The notes below the pieces were generated by a model. The model was not told the DNA's origin. It saw only the letters and a list, made by a program, of their open reading frames with translations, and ran no database searches. A program made the translations under genes and the position numbers. A stretch of DNA of 64,000 bases from Candidatus Woesearchaeota archaeon (GTDB taxonomy: Archaea > Nanoarchaeota > Nanoarchaeia > Woesearchaeales > JAGVZT01). Location of the stretch: the NCBI GenBank assembly GCA_017608295.1, contig JAFCGF010000005.1, positions 62,001-126,000 on the forward strand, given 5' to 3'. The first letter of the stretch is position 1. Every line of letters starts with the position of its first letter. Positions 32,220 through 41,848 of the stretch are shown here, piece by piece.

Positions 32220-35063
32220 ATGGCGGTAAGAAAGATAGTGGTAGCGGGAGCTTTAGATACGAGAAAAGAGGGGCAGAAATGGCCTGGGAAACGTATAGTA
32301 GTTACATGTGTAGCTATTTTTATCTTCACAATTGCATTCATAGGAACCACAGCCCCCTATGTGGCAGGGGATGACAACAGCACAGGCACGGTCAGCTTCA
32401 TCTTTGGTGTCTATCCCAATGTACAGGTTCTCCATGTTGAGAACTGGTCCACAGTCAACGGCACAATCGTCCCCCTCGCGAAGGCCACTGACCAAGATGG
32501 GCAGGATGACATCAACTATTTAGAATTTTATACTCTCAATGACCCATGCTACGGGACAGCAAACGAGACCCTTCTCGGCAACGGCACTAACATCACTGAC
32601 AAACACTGGAATATCTCACTGGACACGACTGGCCTCGCAGAGAGCAACTACTGGAAAATCAAAGCAAGGGCATACGACAACCTTTCCATAGAACTGGACT
32701 ACGAGGCGTACGATTACTCAAATGAGTATTTCACAGTCAACAACATTGACCAGGAACCAAATTGGACAAACTTCAAGAATCTTGCATCCACCAACTTCAC
32801 CGCAATGCAGAACGCCTCGCTCCTCAATGATTTTTGCTCTGTGAAAGACCCCACACTCGAAAGGACCGATATTGGTAAAATCAGCTTTAACTCTACTGTA
32901 TGCACGGATAAAGTTAATTTTGACACCTATGTTGGGATCACCCCGGGTTACGTGTCAGTAGACGCCTGCGGCCTTGGAGACGAAATATACAGATTCATCC
33001 CCGGCACCATCACTTTCTACAATCTCTCCATCGTGGACGTCAACATTATCAAAGATACTGTCAACTGCGGAGGCTGCACTCTCGTCAGTTATACCCACAC
33101 TAATTACACGAACGGAACCCTCGTATTTACCGTGGGTGATTGGGACAGCTATTGGGGCTGGGATTCTGTAATTTACTGGGTCACAGATGACCTCGAGCTC
33201 ACTGCCTGGGACCAGAACGATTCAGGAATGCCCTTTGCAGACCTCACTGCCTACAGGAACGCTGACCTGGATTTCTTCGCGAACTACACTTCAATAGGAG
33301 GGCCTTTGCCAAACCTTAACGAAACTAATTGTTGGATAAGGTTCCAGACAGGCTCCGCCTGGACAAGTTACCTGAGCATGATTTATAACACCGCGACGAC
33401 ATTCTGGGGTTACACGAGAAGCTTCACCGCCCCTGAGAAGGTAAACTGGTCAGTCATATGCAACTCTACTCTCGCAGGTTACGAAGAACTCAGTTCATCA
33501 GGGCAAGTCATACTTCCTAACAGGCCTCCAGAGAGAATTATCGACCATCCCGATGTCACGATGTTTGAGGACAGCACAGCCCAAGGGCATGACCTGGACA
33601 ACTATTTCCTCGACCCCGATGGAGACGCTCTCAATTACAGCGCATATCTCCCCGGAAGCATCCAGATAAACATAGATGTCGCGACAAGTATCCCCACCTA
33701 CGTGCCTGACCCAGACTATTATGGAACCAGGACCAGTTACTTCACAGCGAAAGACATCTACGGTGGCAGTGTGCAGGGAAATGATTATACTATCACTGTC
33801 ATCGACGTGCCAGAGCCTTATATCCCTCCCGCGCCTGATACTGGCGGAGATAGTGGAGGAGGGGGAGGAGTACCCCCACAGTACTGCGAACCCACCTGGG
33901 AATGCACTGACTGGAGTGAGTGCAAGTTCAAGCTACCGAGCATCATGGAGGAATTCCTTGAGGGTTTCACAGGCTACGAGACGCGCGTGTGCACTGACTT
34001 AGCCAACTGCGGCTATGATTTCCTCAAGCCGGAAGAGTTACGCGGCTGCCACTACCAACCCACATGCTTCGACCTCATCAAGAACCAGGGCGAGACTGGA
34101 GTGGACTGCGGCGGACCCTGCCCACCGTGCCCGACGTGTTTCGACGGCATCCGCAACCAGGGAGAAACTGGGGTGGACTGCGGCGGACCATGCCCCTCGT
34201 GCCCGACGTGCTTTGACGGCATTCTGAATCAGGGCGAGGAGGACATTGACTGTGGCGGCCCGTGTCCTTCGTGCGAGCTTGTGAGGGTGACCTCCAGGGA
34301 AGCGGAAGATGCCCTCAACAAGTGGATAATCGCACTTATGATCGCCATGGTACTCTCCGGCGTCACCCTCTCAGTCTATTACAGCAGGCCCTATGCCTCA
34401 CGGCTCAACGAATGGCTCCTGCTCCAGATGGAGCGCCTCACTGAGGTTCCAGTGCCTGAGCCCACGCTTCTCGACCTCGAGCTGAAGACACTCGCGCAGC
34501 TCCAACAGCTCGATGAGCGGCTCGATTCAGGAACTCCTGCTGAGCTCAGCAAGGACTATGCATCCATCATGAGGACATTCTTCGAGAAGGCCAGCGGGCT
34601 CACCTATGAATTTACCTATCAGGAACTGCTCAATGAGCTACGGCAGCAGAAAGTCGGCCCAGTGACTATCAGGACGCTAAAGAAGCACTTCACCTTACTT
34701 ACGGGCATCGAATTCGCGAAGCAGTCGCTTAAGCGGCCTGAGCTCCATGGTGAGCTGCTTGAGGCGCGCAAACAAGTCCGCGCTGTGGTGAAGAGCCTTG
34801 CGAAAACCGAGGCGCCCACGAGGAAGGAAATCCAGAAGCGCGCTGCCAAGAGGCGCATGATACGTGAGCAGAAGCTGGTGCTGCAATTCAGCAGGATGCT
34901 ACTGCAGGCAGAGCGCGCGATTGCAGACGGGCAGATGGATGTTGCCAAAACTTTATATAACAAGCTGAGAGGAAATTATCATCAGATTCCTAAGAAGGAG
35001 CGCAAGGACATGCTGAAGCGTATCCAGGAGCTCTACAAAAAGATATCAGGGGGGGCGAAGTGA
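32220..35063 (+). CDS. large surface protein with Cys repeats and a helical cytoplasmic region
   Basis: 947 residues. An N-terminal signal anchor (about residues 25-48) is followed by 500 residues of beta domains, then a cadherin-like domain (FEDSTAQGHDLDNYFLDPDGDALNYS), a thrombospondin-like WECTDWSEC stretch and three tandem CFDGIxNQGETGVDCGGPCPxCP units (about 618-680). A second helix WIIALMIAMVLSGVTLSVYY leads to about 230 cytoplasmic helical residues ending LYNKLRGNYHQIPKKERKDM. This inner part resembles the soluble protein at 39505. A TATA-like ATTTATAT at 32206-32213 suggests an internal promoter and perhaps a start a few codons later. It overlaps the next gene by 4 bp. Confidence 0.82.
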   Translation: MAVRKIVVAGALDTRKEGQKWPGKRIVVTCVAIFIFTIAFIGTTAPYVAGDDNSTGTVSFIFGVYPNVQVLHVENWSTVNGTIVPLAKATDQDGQDDINYLEFYTLNDPCYGTANETLLGNGTNITDKHWNISLDTTGLAESNYWKIKARAYDNLSIELDYEAYDYSNEYFTVNNIDQEPNWTNFKNLASTNFTAMQNASLLNDFCSVKDPTLERTDIGKISFNSTVCTDKVNFDTYVGITPGYVSVDACGLGDEIYRFIPGTITFYNLSIVDVNIIKDTVNCGGCTLVSYTHTNYTNGTLVFTVGDWDSYWGWDSVIYWVTDDLELTAWDQNDSGMPFADLTAYRNADLDFFANYTSIGGPLPNLNETNCWIRFQTGSAWTSYLSMIYNTATTFWGYTRSFTAPEKVNWSVICNSTLAGYEELSSSGQVILPNRPPERIIDHPDVTMFEDSTAQGHDLDNYFLDPDGDALNYSAYLPGSIQINIDVATSIPTYVPDPDYYGTRTSYFTAKDIYGGSVQGNDYTITVIDVPEPYIPPAPDTGGDSGGGGGVPPQYCEPTWECTDWSECKFKLPSIMEEFLEGFTGYETRVCTDLANCGYDFLKPEELRGCHYQPTCFDLIKNQGETGVDCGGPCPPCPTCFDGIRNQGETGVDCGGPCPSCPTCFDGILNQGEEDIDCGGPCPSCELVRVTSREAEDALNKWIIALMIAMVLSGVTLSVYYSRPYASRLNEWLLLQMERLTEVPVPEPTLLDLELKTLAQLQQLDERLDSGTPAELSKDYASIMRTFFEKASGLTYEFTYQELLNELRQQKVGPVTIRTLKKHFTLLTGIEFAKQSLKRPELHGELLEARKQVRAVVKSLAKTEAPTRKEIQKRAAKRRMIREQKLVLQFSRMLLQAERAIADGQMDVAKTLYNKLRGNYHQIPKKERKDMLKRIQELYKKISGGAK

Positions 35064-38000
35064 GACCAGCCACACGCTTAAGGATAGCGCTCGCAGTAGC
35101 TTTCCTCCTCTTGGTTCTCTTTGTGTGGGGAGCTAACCCTGTATTTCAAGATTTAGGTGACCCAACTAATTTTACCATCATTGAGGATGAACTCTTCACT
35201 TATACAGTAGCAACATCAGATCCAGATGGGGAATACCCCCTCCTTATTGAAAATACTGGAAATACATCAGCTATTAAATCTTTCAACATGCTGGTCTTAA
35301 ATGGTACGCATGCCCTCATAAATTTCACCCCTAGCAATAGTGAGGTAACAAATGCAACGAGTTATCATATTGTGTATATTATAATTACTGACACTGCAGA
35401 TTCATATAACCAAGTACAGCTCAGATTCAATGTCACGAATGTAAACGACCCCCCTGCCATATTGAACTACACCCCTGGCAATCTCTCGCTCAACGTGACA
35501 GAGAACAGCTCGCTGCTCTTCTGGTACCAATACAATACTTCAGACATCGATATTCAGTGGGGAGATGTGCTCAACGTATCGTGGTACGTTGATGGTGTGC
35601 TCAACCTGACTAATTCCACTCAGGGAGAATACTGGAACTACTCACTGGATTTATGTCAGCCGACACAGAGGAATTTCACCTTGAGAGCATCAGACCTCGC
35701 AAACCTGAACAGCACAATCAACTGGACAGTGAACATCTCTAACATCAACAGGCCCCCTGTGTTCAACCTCAGTAATAACATGACTAACCAGACCTGGAAT
35801 GAGGATAGCAACCTCACGAACACTACTCTTGACCTTGATGATCACTTCAACGACCCGGACTACGAGGAATGCTTCCTCAACGGCCTTGACGGAGACAATC
35901 CCACATTCACTGCTGAAGTTCTCCAGGGAAATGGGAATATCACAGTCTCCATCAATACGTCCGCACCTCATCACATCACATTTATCCCTGACCCTGATTG
36001 GACAGGGATAGAAGTCATAAGGATTGTCCTCAACGACACAGCCGGAGGAATCGCGTACAGCAATAATTTCACCCTCAATGTCACGAATCTCTACGACCCA
36101 CCTGTGTTCAGCCCTGGAATCACAGACCAGATTGGATACGTTGATGCCCCATTCACGTACGACATCAACGCAACAGACTCTGACGGCGATACGCTCAACT
36201 ACACCGATAACAGCACGCTCTTCACCATCAATGACACGACAGGTCTCATCTCCTTCACCCCCAACTCGAGCCAGATTAGCAATTATTCCATCTTCATCAA
36301 TGTGAGTGACGGCAGATTCCTTATCAATGCGACATTCAACCTCACAATCCTCAATAACACAGCCCCCATACTAGACATCATCGCAAACTACACTGTAGTG
36401 GAGGGAGGGACTTTCCAGATTGATATCTCAGGAACAGACCCCGATGACGATAACCTCACCTTCACGACAAACAGGTCAGAGATATCGGTAGCTGTCGTGA
36501 ATGGAACCCACTCCACAATAACCTGGTCCAGTGTTCCTGACAGCGTCTCGAACGCGACGCACCCCATTCTTGTCACGGTCAGGGACATACGAAATGCGCC
36601 GGACACACAGGTCTTTTGGCTCAATGTCACTGCCCAAAACTTCCCCCCAGTTCTCGGGGCGCTCCCAAATTTCACCATCCGTGCCAACAAAACACTTTCC
36701 TACAACCTCACGGCAAGCGATTTCGACGATGACACTCTCGTGTTCAACATCAACGCAACCAAGGTGAATTACACACAGAGTTCCTCCACGTTGGCCAACC
36801 TCAACTTCTCCAACGGAAGCGTGCAGGAGTTCACAGCAAATATCAGTGTGACAGAGACAGATACTGGAGTGAGTTACCAGGATTCACAGATTGTCTGGTT
36901 CAACGTGACGGACAACTTCGCGCCCACACTTTACCCCATAGGTGAGCAGGCCTGCACAGAGGATGCAGCCTGCTACATCAACCTGAGCAGCTATGCCAAT
37001 GATTCCAACACAAACGATTACTATCTCGAGGTGCTCACCTACTGGACAAATGCTTCGGGCTTCTCCTGGCTCACGTACGATTCCAGCACAGGGCAGATTC
37101 TAGTCAATGTCACAGACTCTAGTGACGCGGACAAGTTGTACAACATCTCATTCAATGTGAGTGACGATGTCCTCTCCACGAATTCCAGCTTCATACTCAA
37201 TGTGACTGACGCGAATGACGCCCCCTACTTCCTCGAGGCTGTCGAGAATTTCACGGAGTGGACCAACATCATCGAGGACACTCTCGTTATCATCCCCTCA
37301 ACCTTAGTGAGTGCAGGGGCAGGGCCCTGGGTCAATGCCACAGATGAGGACGGAGATGACATCACTTTCTGGATGCAAGTCCTGGTAGGGCCGAACACCA
37401 CTCTTTTCTCATGGAACGAGCCTGCGAATGGGCGGGGCTACATCAATTTCACACCGAGGCAGGTCGATGTGGGAAACTACTCAGTCAACCTCACAGTATC
37501 AGACCCGAGCGGTGGCTGGAGCGGCCAGATTGTGAACTTCACTATCCAAGACCTGAACAGCCCGCCGAATATCACTCAGGTCTATCCTTACGGGACGCCA
37601 TTATCAAACGCTACCATCTATGAGTTCTACAACACTACTAGTTTGCCAGATGGGACATGGCTACAAAACATCTCAGAAGGGACAGACCTCCTGTTCAACC
37701 ACACCACCACTGATGAAGAAGACCATTCCCTCATCTATACCTGGTTCCTCGATGGCGTGAATCAGACCGCGAATATCTCCTGGACATATGAGACTGGCTA
37801 CTTCTCGGCAGGCAGGCACAACGTCACCCTCAGTGTTGATGATCCATATAACACCACATCATTCACGTGGAATGTAACGATAATGAACGTTGCCCTGCCC
37901 CCCATCTTCGGCAGGAAGGAACTGAAGCTCAGCGCAGACTTCATCAGCGGGAACTTCACAAATACTACTCTCATCTACCCAGGGAACATCACTCTCTCTA

Positions 38001-39469
38001 CTATTGATGGGGAGAATTACACCACTTGGGGCACTTATGAAAGCCCTGTGATTGACCTCTGGAGTGATGACGGGGACGGCACCGCGACATCCCTCGGACA
38101 CTACATCCTATCAAACATCACTTACAGCACGGTTATTCCCGCCCTTACAGAGATGTATCTCGAAGTGAGAAGTAACGACAACGGCACGCACTTTGTCAAT
38201 TGGACAAACTGGACAGCCAGCACCAATCTCTCAACTGGCTCTAACATGATGGCATTCCCTGGCACGAAGGACAAGCATATCCAATATAGGCTAAACTATA
38301 CAAGCCAGAGTGACAGCGCAACACCTCAACTCAACACGATTGCCCTGCATTACAACATCTCAAATTATACCATCACTGAAGGGAGCAGCATCAGCGCCTG
38401 GCTCGACCTAGACGACTTCTTCATCAATCCTGACCCCGACTGCTCAGATATGACATTCTCCGCCGGAGGCTACACCTCGCTAAGTGTCTCTATAGATGGC
38501 AGCACAAACGTCGCCACGATTGCGAGCACTGTGGACAGCGTTAACTCGACGACAACCACAACTGTAATCTTCACTGCCACATGCGGTAATCAGACGGCAA
38601 CAAGTAATGAAATCCCGGTGACCATTGTCGATGCCGGGCAGACGAGGTACATCACTTACACCTCATCAGGAGGATCCGGCTCAACAGTCCTACTAGAAGT
38701 ACCACGGCTTGTCGAGACGACCAGTGAAGAGTTCCTCAACCTCAACCTCATCACTCCCGGCTCGGTCATCATGTACGAGAACGACACAGTCATCGCCCCG
38801 ATAAAACTCAAGAATGAAGGCAACCGTACTGTCTACGGTGTGACACTGTCTGCAACCAGTGAAAATCCTGATGTCACCATGACCTACACTGTCAATTACT
38901 TCTCACAGATTGACCCTGGCCAGGAGGAGGACACGAACCTCATCATCACCTCCTACACCACCATGGGCAATTACCACATCACGGTGCACGCGAACATCTC
39001 GGAGCCAGATAGCACAGACTCAGCGCAGATACTCATAAATTCCATAGAAAAAGGCTCATACAGCCCGGAAGAGATAAACACAAAGATTGCTTTCACAAGG
39101 GATCTGCTGTCTAACAATCCGCAGTGCCTCGAACTGAACGAGATGCTTTTCAGAGCAGAGACAGCCGTGGGCAATGAGGAGCTGGACGAGGCAGCCGAGC
39201 TGCTTAGCATTGTCCTCGAGAACTGCAGGTTCCTCATCGCCCAGAGCCAGAAGGTTCAGACTGATAGGCTGGACTTCTTTGAGTCATTGTACAACCGCAT
39301 CTTCGGCTCGGTTCCGTCGAGCAGGACGAAGCGCTATTTCATCATCACTCTTACAATATTCAGCCTGATTCTCGTCTCTGTCGCCTTCGAGCGTGTGCGC
39401 ATCTGGGAGCGCTTCAAAAAGAAGAAAAAACGCAAGAAGCCTCCAAAGCCAAGGATGCAGAGCGTGTGA
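35060..39469 (+). CDS. giant cadherin-like repeat surface protein
   Basis: 1469 residues from a GTG overlapping the previous stop (GTGA). The N-terminal signal anchor LRIALAVAFLLLVLFVWGA is followed by about 12 cadherin/Ig-like repeats, joined by NVTNVNDPP-type linkers with DxDGDxLxY calcium-site-like turns and dozens of N-glycosylation sequons. A C-terminal beta domain (TVIAPIKLKNEGNRTVYGVTL), a helical segment, a final membrane helix YFIITLTIFSLILVSVAF and the basic tail KKKKKRKKPPKP complete it. It should project far from the cell, as an adhesin or S-layer-like component. It ends the cluster. Confidence 0.85.
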   Translation: MRPATRLRIALAVAFLLLVLFVWGANPVFQDLGDPTNFTIIEDELFTYTVATSDPDGEYPLLIENTGNTSAIKSFNMLVLNGTHALINFTPSNSEVTNATSYHIVYIIITDTADSYNQVQLRFNVTNVNDPPAILNYTPGNLSLNVTENSSLLFWYQYNTSDIDIQWGDVLNVSWYVDGVLNLTNSTQGEYWNYSLDLCQPTQRNFTLRASDLANLNSTINWTVNISNINRPPVFNLSNNMTNQTWNEDSNLTNTTLDLDDHFNDPDYEECFLNGLDGDNPTFTAEVLQGNGNITVSINTSAPHHITFIPDPDWTGIEVIRIVLNDTAGGIAYSNNFTLNVTNLYDPPVFSPGITDQIGYVDAPFTYDINATDSDGDTLNYTDNSTLFTINDTTGLISFTPNSSQISNYSIFINVSDGRFLINATFNLTILNNTAPILDIIANYTVVEGGTFQIDISGTDPDDDNLTFTTNRSEISVAVVNGTHSTITWSSVPDSVSNATHPILVTVRDIRNAPDTQVFWLNVTAQNFPPVLGALPNFTIRANKTLSYNLTASDFDDDTLVFNINATKVNYTQSSSTLANLNFSNGSVQEFTANISVTETDTGVSYQDSQIVWFNVTDNFAPTLYPIGEQACTEDAACYINLSSYANDSNTNDYYLEVLTYWTNASGFSWLTYDSSTGQILVNVTDSSDADKLYNISFNVSDDVLSTNSSFILNVTDANDAPYFLEAVENFTEWTNIIEDTLVIIPSTLVSAGAGPWVNATDEDGDDITFWMQVLVGPNTTLFSWNEPANGRGYINFTPRQVDVGNYSVNLTVSDPSGGWSGQIVNFTIQDLNSPPNITQVYPYGTPLSNATIYEFYNTTSLPDGTWLQNISEGTDLLFNHTTTDEEDHSLIYTWFLDGVNQTANISWTYETGYFSAGRHNVTLSVDDPYNTTSFTWNVTIMNVALPPIFGRKELKLSADFISGNFTNTTLIYPGNITLSTIDGENYTTWGTYESPVIDLWSDDGDGTATSLGHYILSNITYSTVIPALTEMYLEVRSNDNGTHFVNWTNWTASTNLSTGSNMMAFPGTKDKHIQYRLNYTSQSDSATPQLNTIALHYNISNYTITEGSSISAWLDLDDFFINPDPDCSDMTFSAGGYTSLSVSIDGSTNVATIASTVDSVNSTTTTTVIFTATCGNQTATSNEIPVTIVDAGQTRYITYTSSGGSGSTVLLEVPRLVETTSEEFLNLNLITPGSVIMYENDTVIAPIKLKNEGNRTVYGVTLSATSENPDVTMTYTVNYFSQIDPGQEEDTNLIITSYTTMGNYHITVHANISEPDSTDSAQILINSIEKGSYSPEEINTKIAFTRDLLSNNPQCLELNEMLFRAETAVGNEELDEAAELLSIVLENCRFLIAQSQKVQTDRLDFFESLYNRIFGSVPSSRTKRYFIITLTIFSLILVSVAFERVRIWERFKKKKKRKKPPKPRMQSV

Positions 39470-39504
39470 CATAATATTCTAAGTGAATAGAATCACAATT
39501 CCTG

Positions 39505-40515
39505 CTATTTCAAGAACCGGTCTAAGGCTTTATCGACCTGCTTAGTGGGCCAGCCGTTCTCCAGGAGGCGCTCACGGATGGCATTCTTCTCGATATTGTG
39601 CTCTATGGCGAGGCGTATGAAGTTCTCAAGCTCGTCCTCGTCACGCTCAGGCATCTTCATCCCAGGTACATCCTCAAGCTTCCCCCCTGTTTCAGGCTCA
39701 GGAGGCTTTGCTGCCACCGGTTCGGGGTTCGAGGAGAGAGGCACCTTGATTTGAGGGGCATCTTTCTCCTTTGTGAATGCAATCTCTCTTTTTAGGGCAG
39801 TGACCTCGTTCTCAACGACTTTCCGCTCTTCCAGAGTGAATGTGTTGAGCTTTTTCTCTATCTTCTGGAGATGCTTCTCCGTCTTCTTGACGTTCCCGTC
39901 CTCTAAAAGCTCATAGCTGTCTGCGAGGAGTTCCATGACATTCTCCATTTCCTCTTCGGGGTTCCGGAAGTGCTTGGGCGCAAGGAACTTCGCCCCCACA
40001 TGGAAGCCTAGCTGTGCCCACTTCCCCAGAATCTTCACTCCTGCAACAAAATCCCTCGCAGTATCTGCAGGGAGAGTCACTAGGGGAAGTTTCTTTTTCC
40101 CCTTCTTGACAGAAACCTGGACAACATCCTCATAGACCTTGTCAATGACTAACCTGAACTCCTCGATGTCCCTCTGGACAACCTTCTTGGTGATGCTCGA
40201 GGCGGAAGCGTATCTCAGGGTGGTCATCTCAGTAAGAAATTTCTCGACTGCTGTCTTGACGCTCTTCTTGAGTTGTTTCTTGTGCAACTCCTGGATAAGC
40301 TCCTCATTGGTTGGCTCATAGCGGATGAGGAAAAACTCCCTGAAAAAGTCCCTTGAAAGGTCTGCCAGAAGGGTGAATTGGTGCTCAGGGTCATCTGACG
40401 CAGAAAGCTCTTTCTCAAGAGCCTGGACCTTCGCCAAGTATTCAGTTCTAAGCTCACGGCGCACGTCTTTTCTCGAGCCTGCCCTCTTCTTTTTCTTTTT
40501 CCGCCCTTTGGCCAT
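39505..40515 (-). CDS. cytosolic helical protein sharing domains with the 947-aa surface protein
   Basis: 336 residues with the basic N-terminus MAKGRKKKKKRAGSRKDVRR and no membrane segment. Residues about 50-130 (ADLSRDFFREFFLIRYEPTNEELIQEL) resemble the inner domain of the 947-aa protein (KDYASIMRTFFEKASGLTY...TYQELLNEL). A later LLADSYELLEDGNVKKTEKHLQ resembles AERAIADGQMDVAKTLYNKL there. A Pro-rich linker leads to a C-terminal UBA-like segment NAIRERLLENGWPTKQVDKAL. The gene converges on the surface cluster with a 35-bp gap. I infer that it docks on, or competes with, the cytoplasmic face of that apparatus. Confidence 0.7.
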   Translation of the reverse strand: MAKGRKKKKKRAGSRKDVRRELRTEYLAKVQALEKELSASDDPEHQFTLLADLSRDFFREFFLIRYEPTNEELIQELHKKQLKKSVKTAVEKFLTEMTTLRYASASSITKKVVQRDIEEFRLVIDKVYEDVVQVSVKKGKKKLPLVTLPADTARDFVAGVKILGKWAQLGFHVGAKFLAPKHFRNPEEEMENVMELLADSYELLEDGNVKKTEKHLQKIEKKLNTFTLEERKVVENEVTALKREIAFTKEKDAPQIKVPLSSNPEPVAAKPPEPETGGKLEDVPGMKMPERDEDELENFIRLAIEHNIEKNAIRERLLENGWPTKQVDKALDRFLK

Positions 40516-40558
40516 ACAGGTAGGATTGAGAATCAGAGATATATAAATCTAACGCGGT

Positions 40559-41806
40559 TCAGGAGTCGTCCTCGAGCCCAAGAAGAGGAAAGATGGCGTC
40601 AAGAAGCCTGCGTTCATAGTCCTGCTTCCGCTCCCCTTCTAATTGGTCTTGTGCAAGAGTATCTATAAGGCGGGAGGTGACGTGGCGCTGCTTCTCCTGC
40701 TCCCAGCCCTTGATAGGAATCTGACCTGTGTGCTCTGCAATCGCCTGGCGCTCCAGTTCCTCAACTGATGAGTGCTTCATCTTTGTCTCCTCAAACTCAG
40801 GGGATTCTAGCTTTGCGGTGTTGCGCATCACGAAATGCGCGCCTCTCTCGTAGAGTTCGTGGAATATTGCCTTGAAGTCAATGTCTGACACTCTGCCTGA
40901 GGAAAGGCGCCCCCAGAGCCGCAGCGTGACTATTGTATCGACATATTCCTGGCTGCGGATTTTCTCAAGGATGTTGACCTGAACTTCCTCGGGCGAGAGG
41001 CCCTCGCATTCCAACGAAAGTGAGGCAGCGTTCTTCACCATGACAGGGATTCGCTCTACATTCACCTCGGCTGTGTCTGTATTGGCAGCCACCATGAAAA
41101 AACCCCCGTGGCCGAACTCCTCAATCTCTGAGAAATTGTCAGGAAACAGAGGTCCTGGATACACCACAAGGCCATAGTCCTGAATTCTCTTTTCGAGGAT
41201 GTAATGCACATGGCCTGCAGCATAGTAAGGAAAGTTTTTTGGCAAGAGGGAGAGTGGTGGGGCTTCGACTGCCTTGAGTTCCTTTGGCTTAAGCTCTTCC
41301 AAAGCCGTGTGGAGCATGAAAATCTTGAAGCCCTGCTCTGCTTCGAGAGGTTCTCTCTTCAGATCCCGATAATACGATCTTTCCAACATCCCGCGCCTTC
41401 CTATGATACCTGCTATCTTCACTCCAGTCTTCTTGTCCTCTGTGAATTCCAGTGCGAGTTGCTCCTCTTCAACATGGCCCTTTGCCACGTTCACGCACAA
41501 TCCCGCTTTCTCTATCACGTCCAACATAGTTCTTCCGCTGGGAGAATAGTCATGGCTGCCGGGGATGAGGTAGACTGGAATCTGCCTGTCCTTCAGTTTT
41601 TTCAGTGCCTCGACAACACGCTTGATGCTGTCTATACCTGGCAATGAGGTGTGGAATAGGTCGCCTGCTATGAGCACAAAGTCCACTGGCCTGTCTATAC
41701 AAATAGATACAGTGCGGTCAAAGGCTTCTTCAGCGAGAGTGCGCATGCGCATGTCTTTCCATGAGCCGATATGGCAGTCCGCGATGTGCGCGAATGTGAT
41801 GTCCAT
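40559..41806 (-). CDS. mre11: Mre11-family DNA double-strand-break repair nuclease
   Basis: 415 residues. Metallophosphoesterase motifs are complete: HIADCHIGSW (residues 7-16), AGDLFHTS (47-54), PGSHDYSP (about 85-92, with SHD in place of NHD), LHTALEEL and AGHVHYIL. The C-terminal 150 residues form the capping and Rad50-linking region. Mre11 trims DNA ends together with Rad50, HerA and NurA in archaea. Here HerA is nearby on the opposite strand, but no Rad50 or NurA is in the window. Confidence 0.88.
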   Translation of the reverse strand: MDITFAHIADCHIGSWKDMRMRTLAEEAFDRTVSICIDRPVDFVLIAGDLFHTSLPGIDSIKRVVEALKKLKDRQIPVYLIPGSHDYSPSGRTMLDVIEKAGLCVNVAKGHVEEEQLALEFTEDKKTGVKIAGIIGRRGMLERSYYRDLKREPLEAEQGFKIFMLHTALEELKPKELKAVEAPPLSLLPKNFPYYAAGHVHYILEKRIQDYGLVVYPGPLFPDNFSEIEEFGHGGFFMVAANTDTAEVNVERIPVMVKNAASLSLECEGLSPEEVQVNILEKIRSQEYVDTIVTLRLWGRLSSGRVSDIDFKAIFHELYERGAHFVMRNTAKLESPEFEETKMKHSSVEELERQAIAEHTGQIPIKGWEQEKQRHVTSRLIDTLAQDQLEGERKQDYERRLLDAIFPLLGLEDDS

Positions 41807-41848
41807 ACTACGCTCAAGAACTTGCGCGATTGATAAAACTTCTCACAA

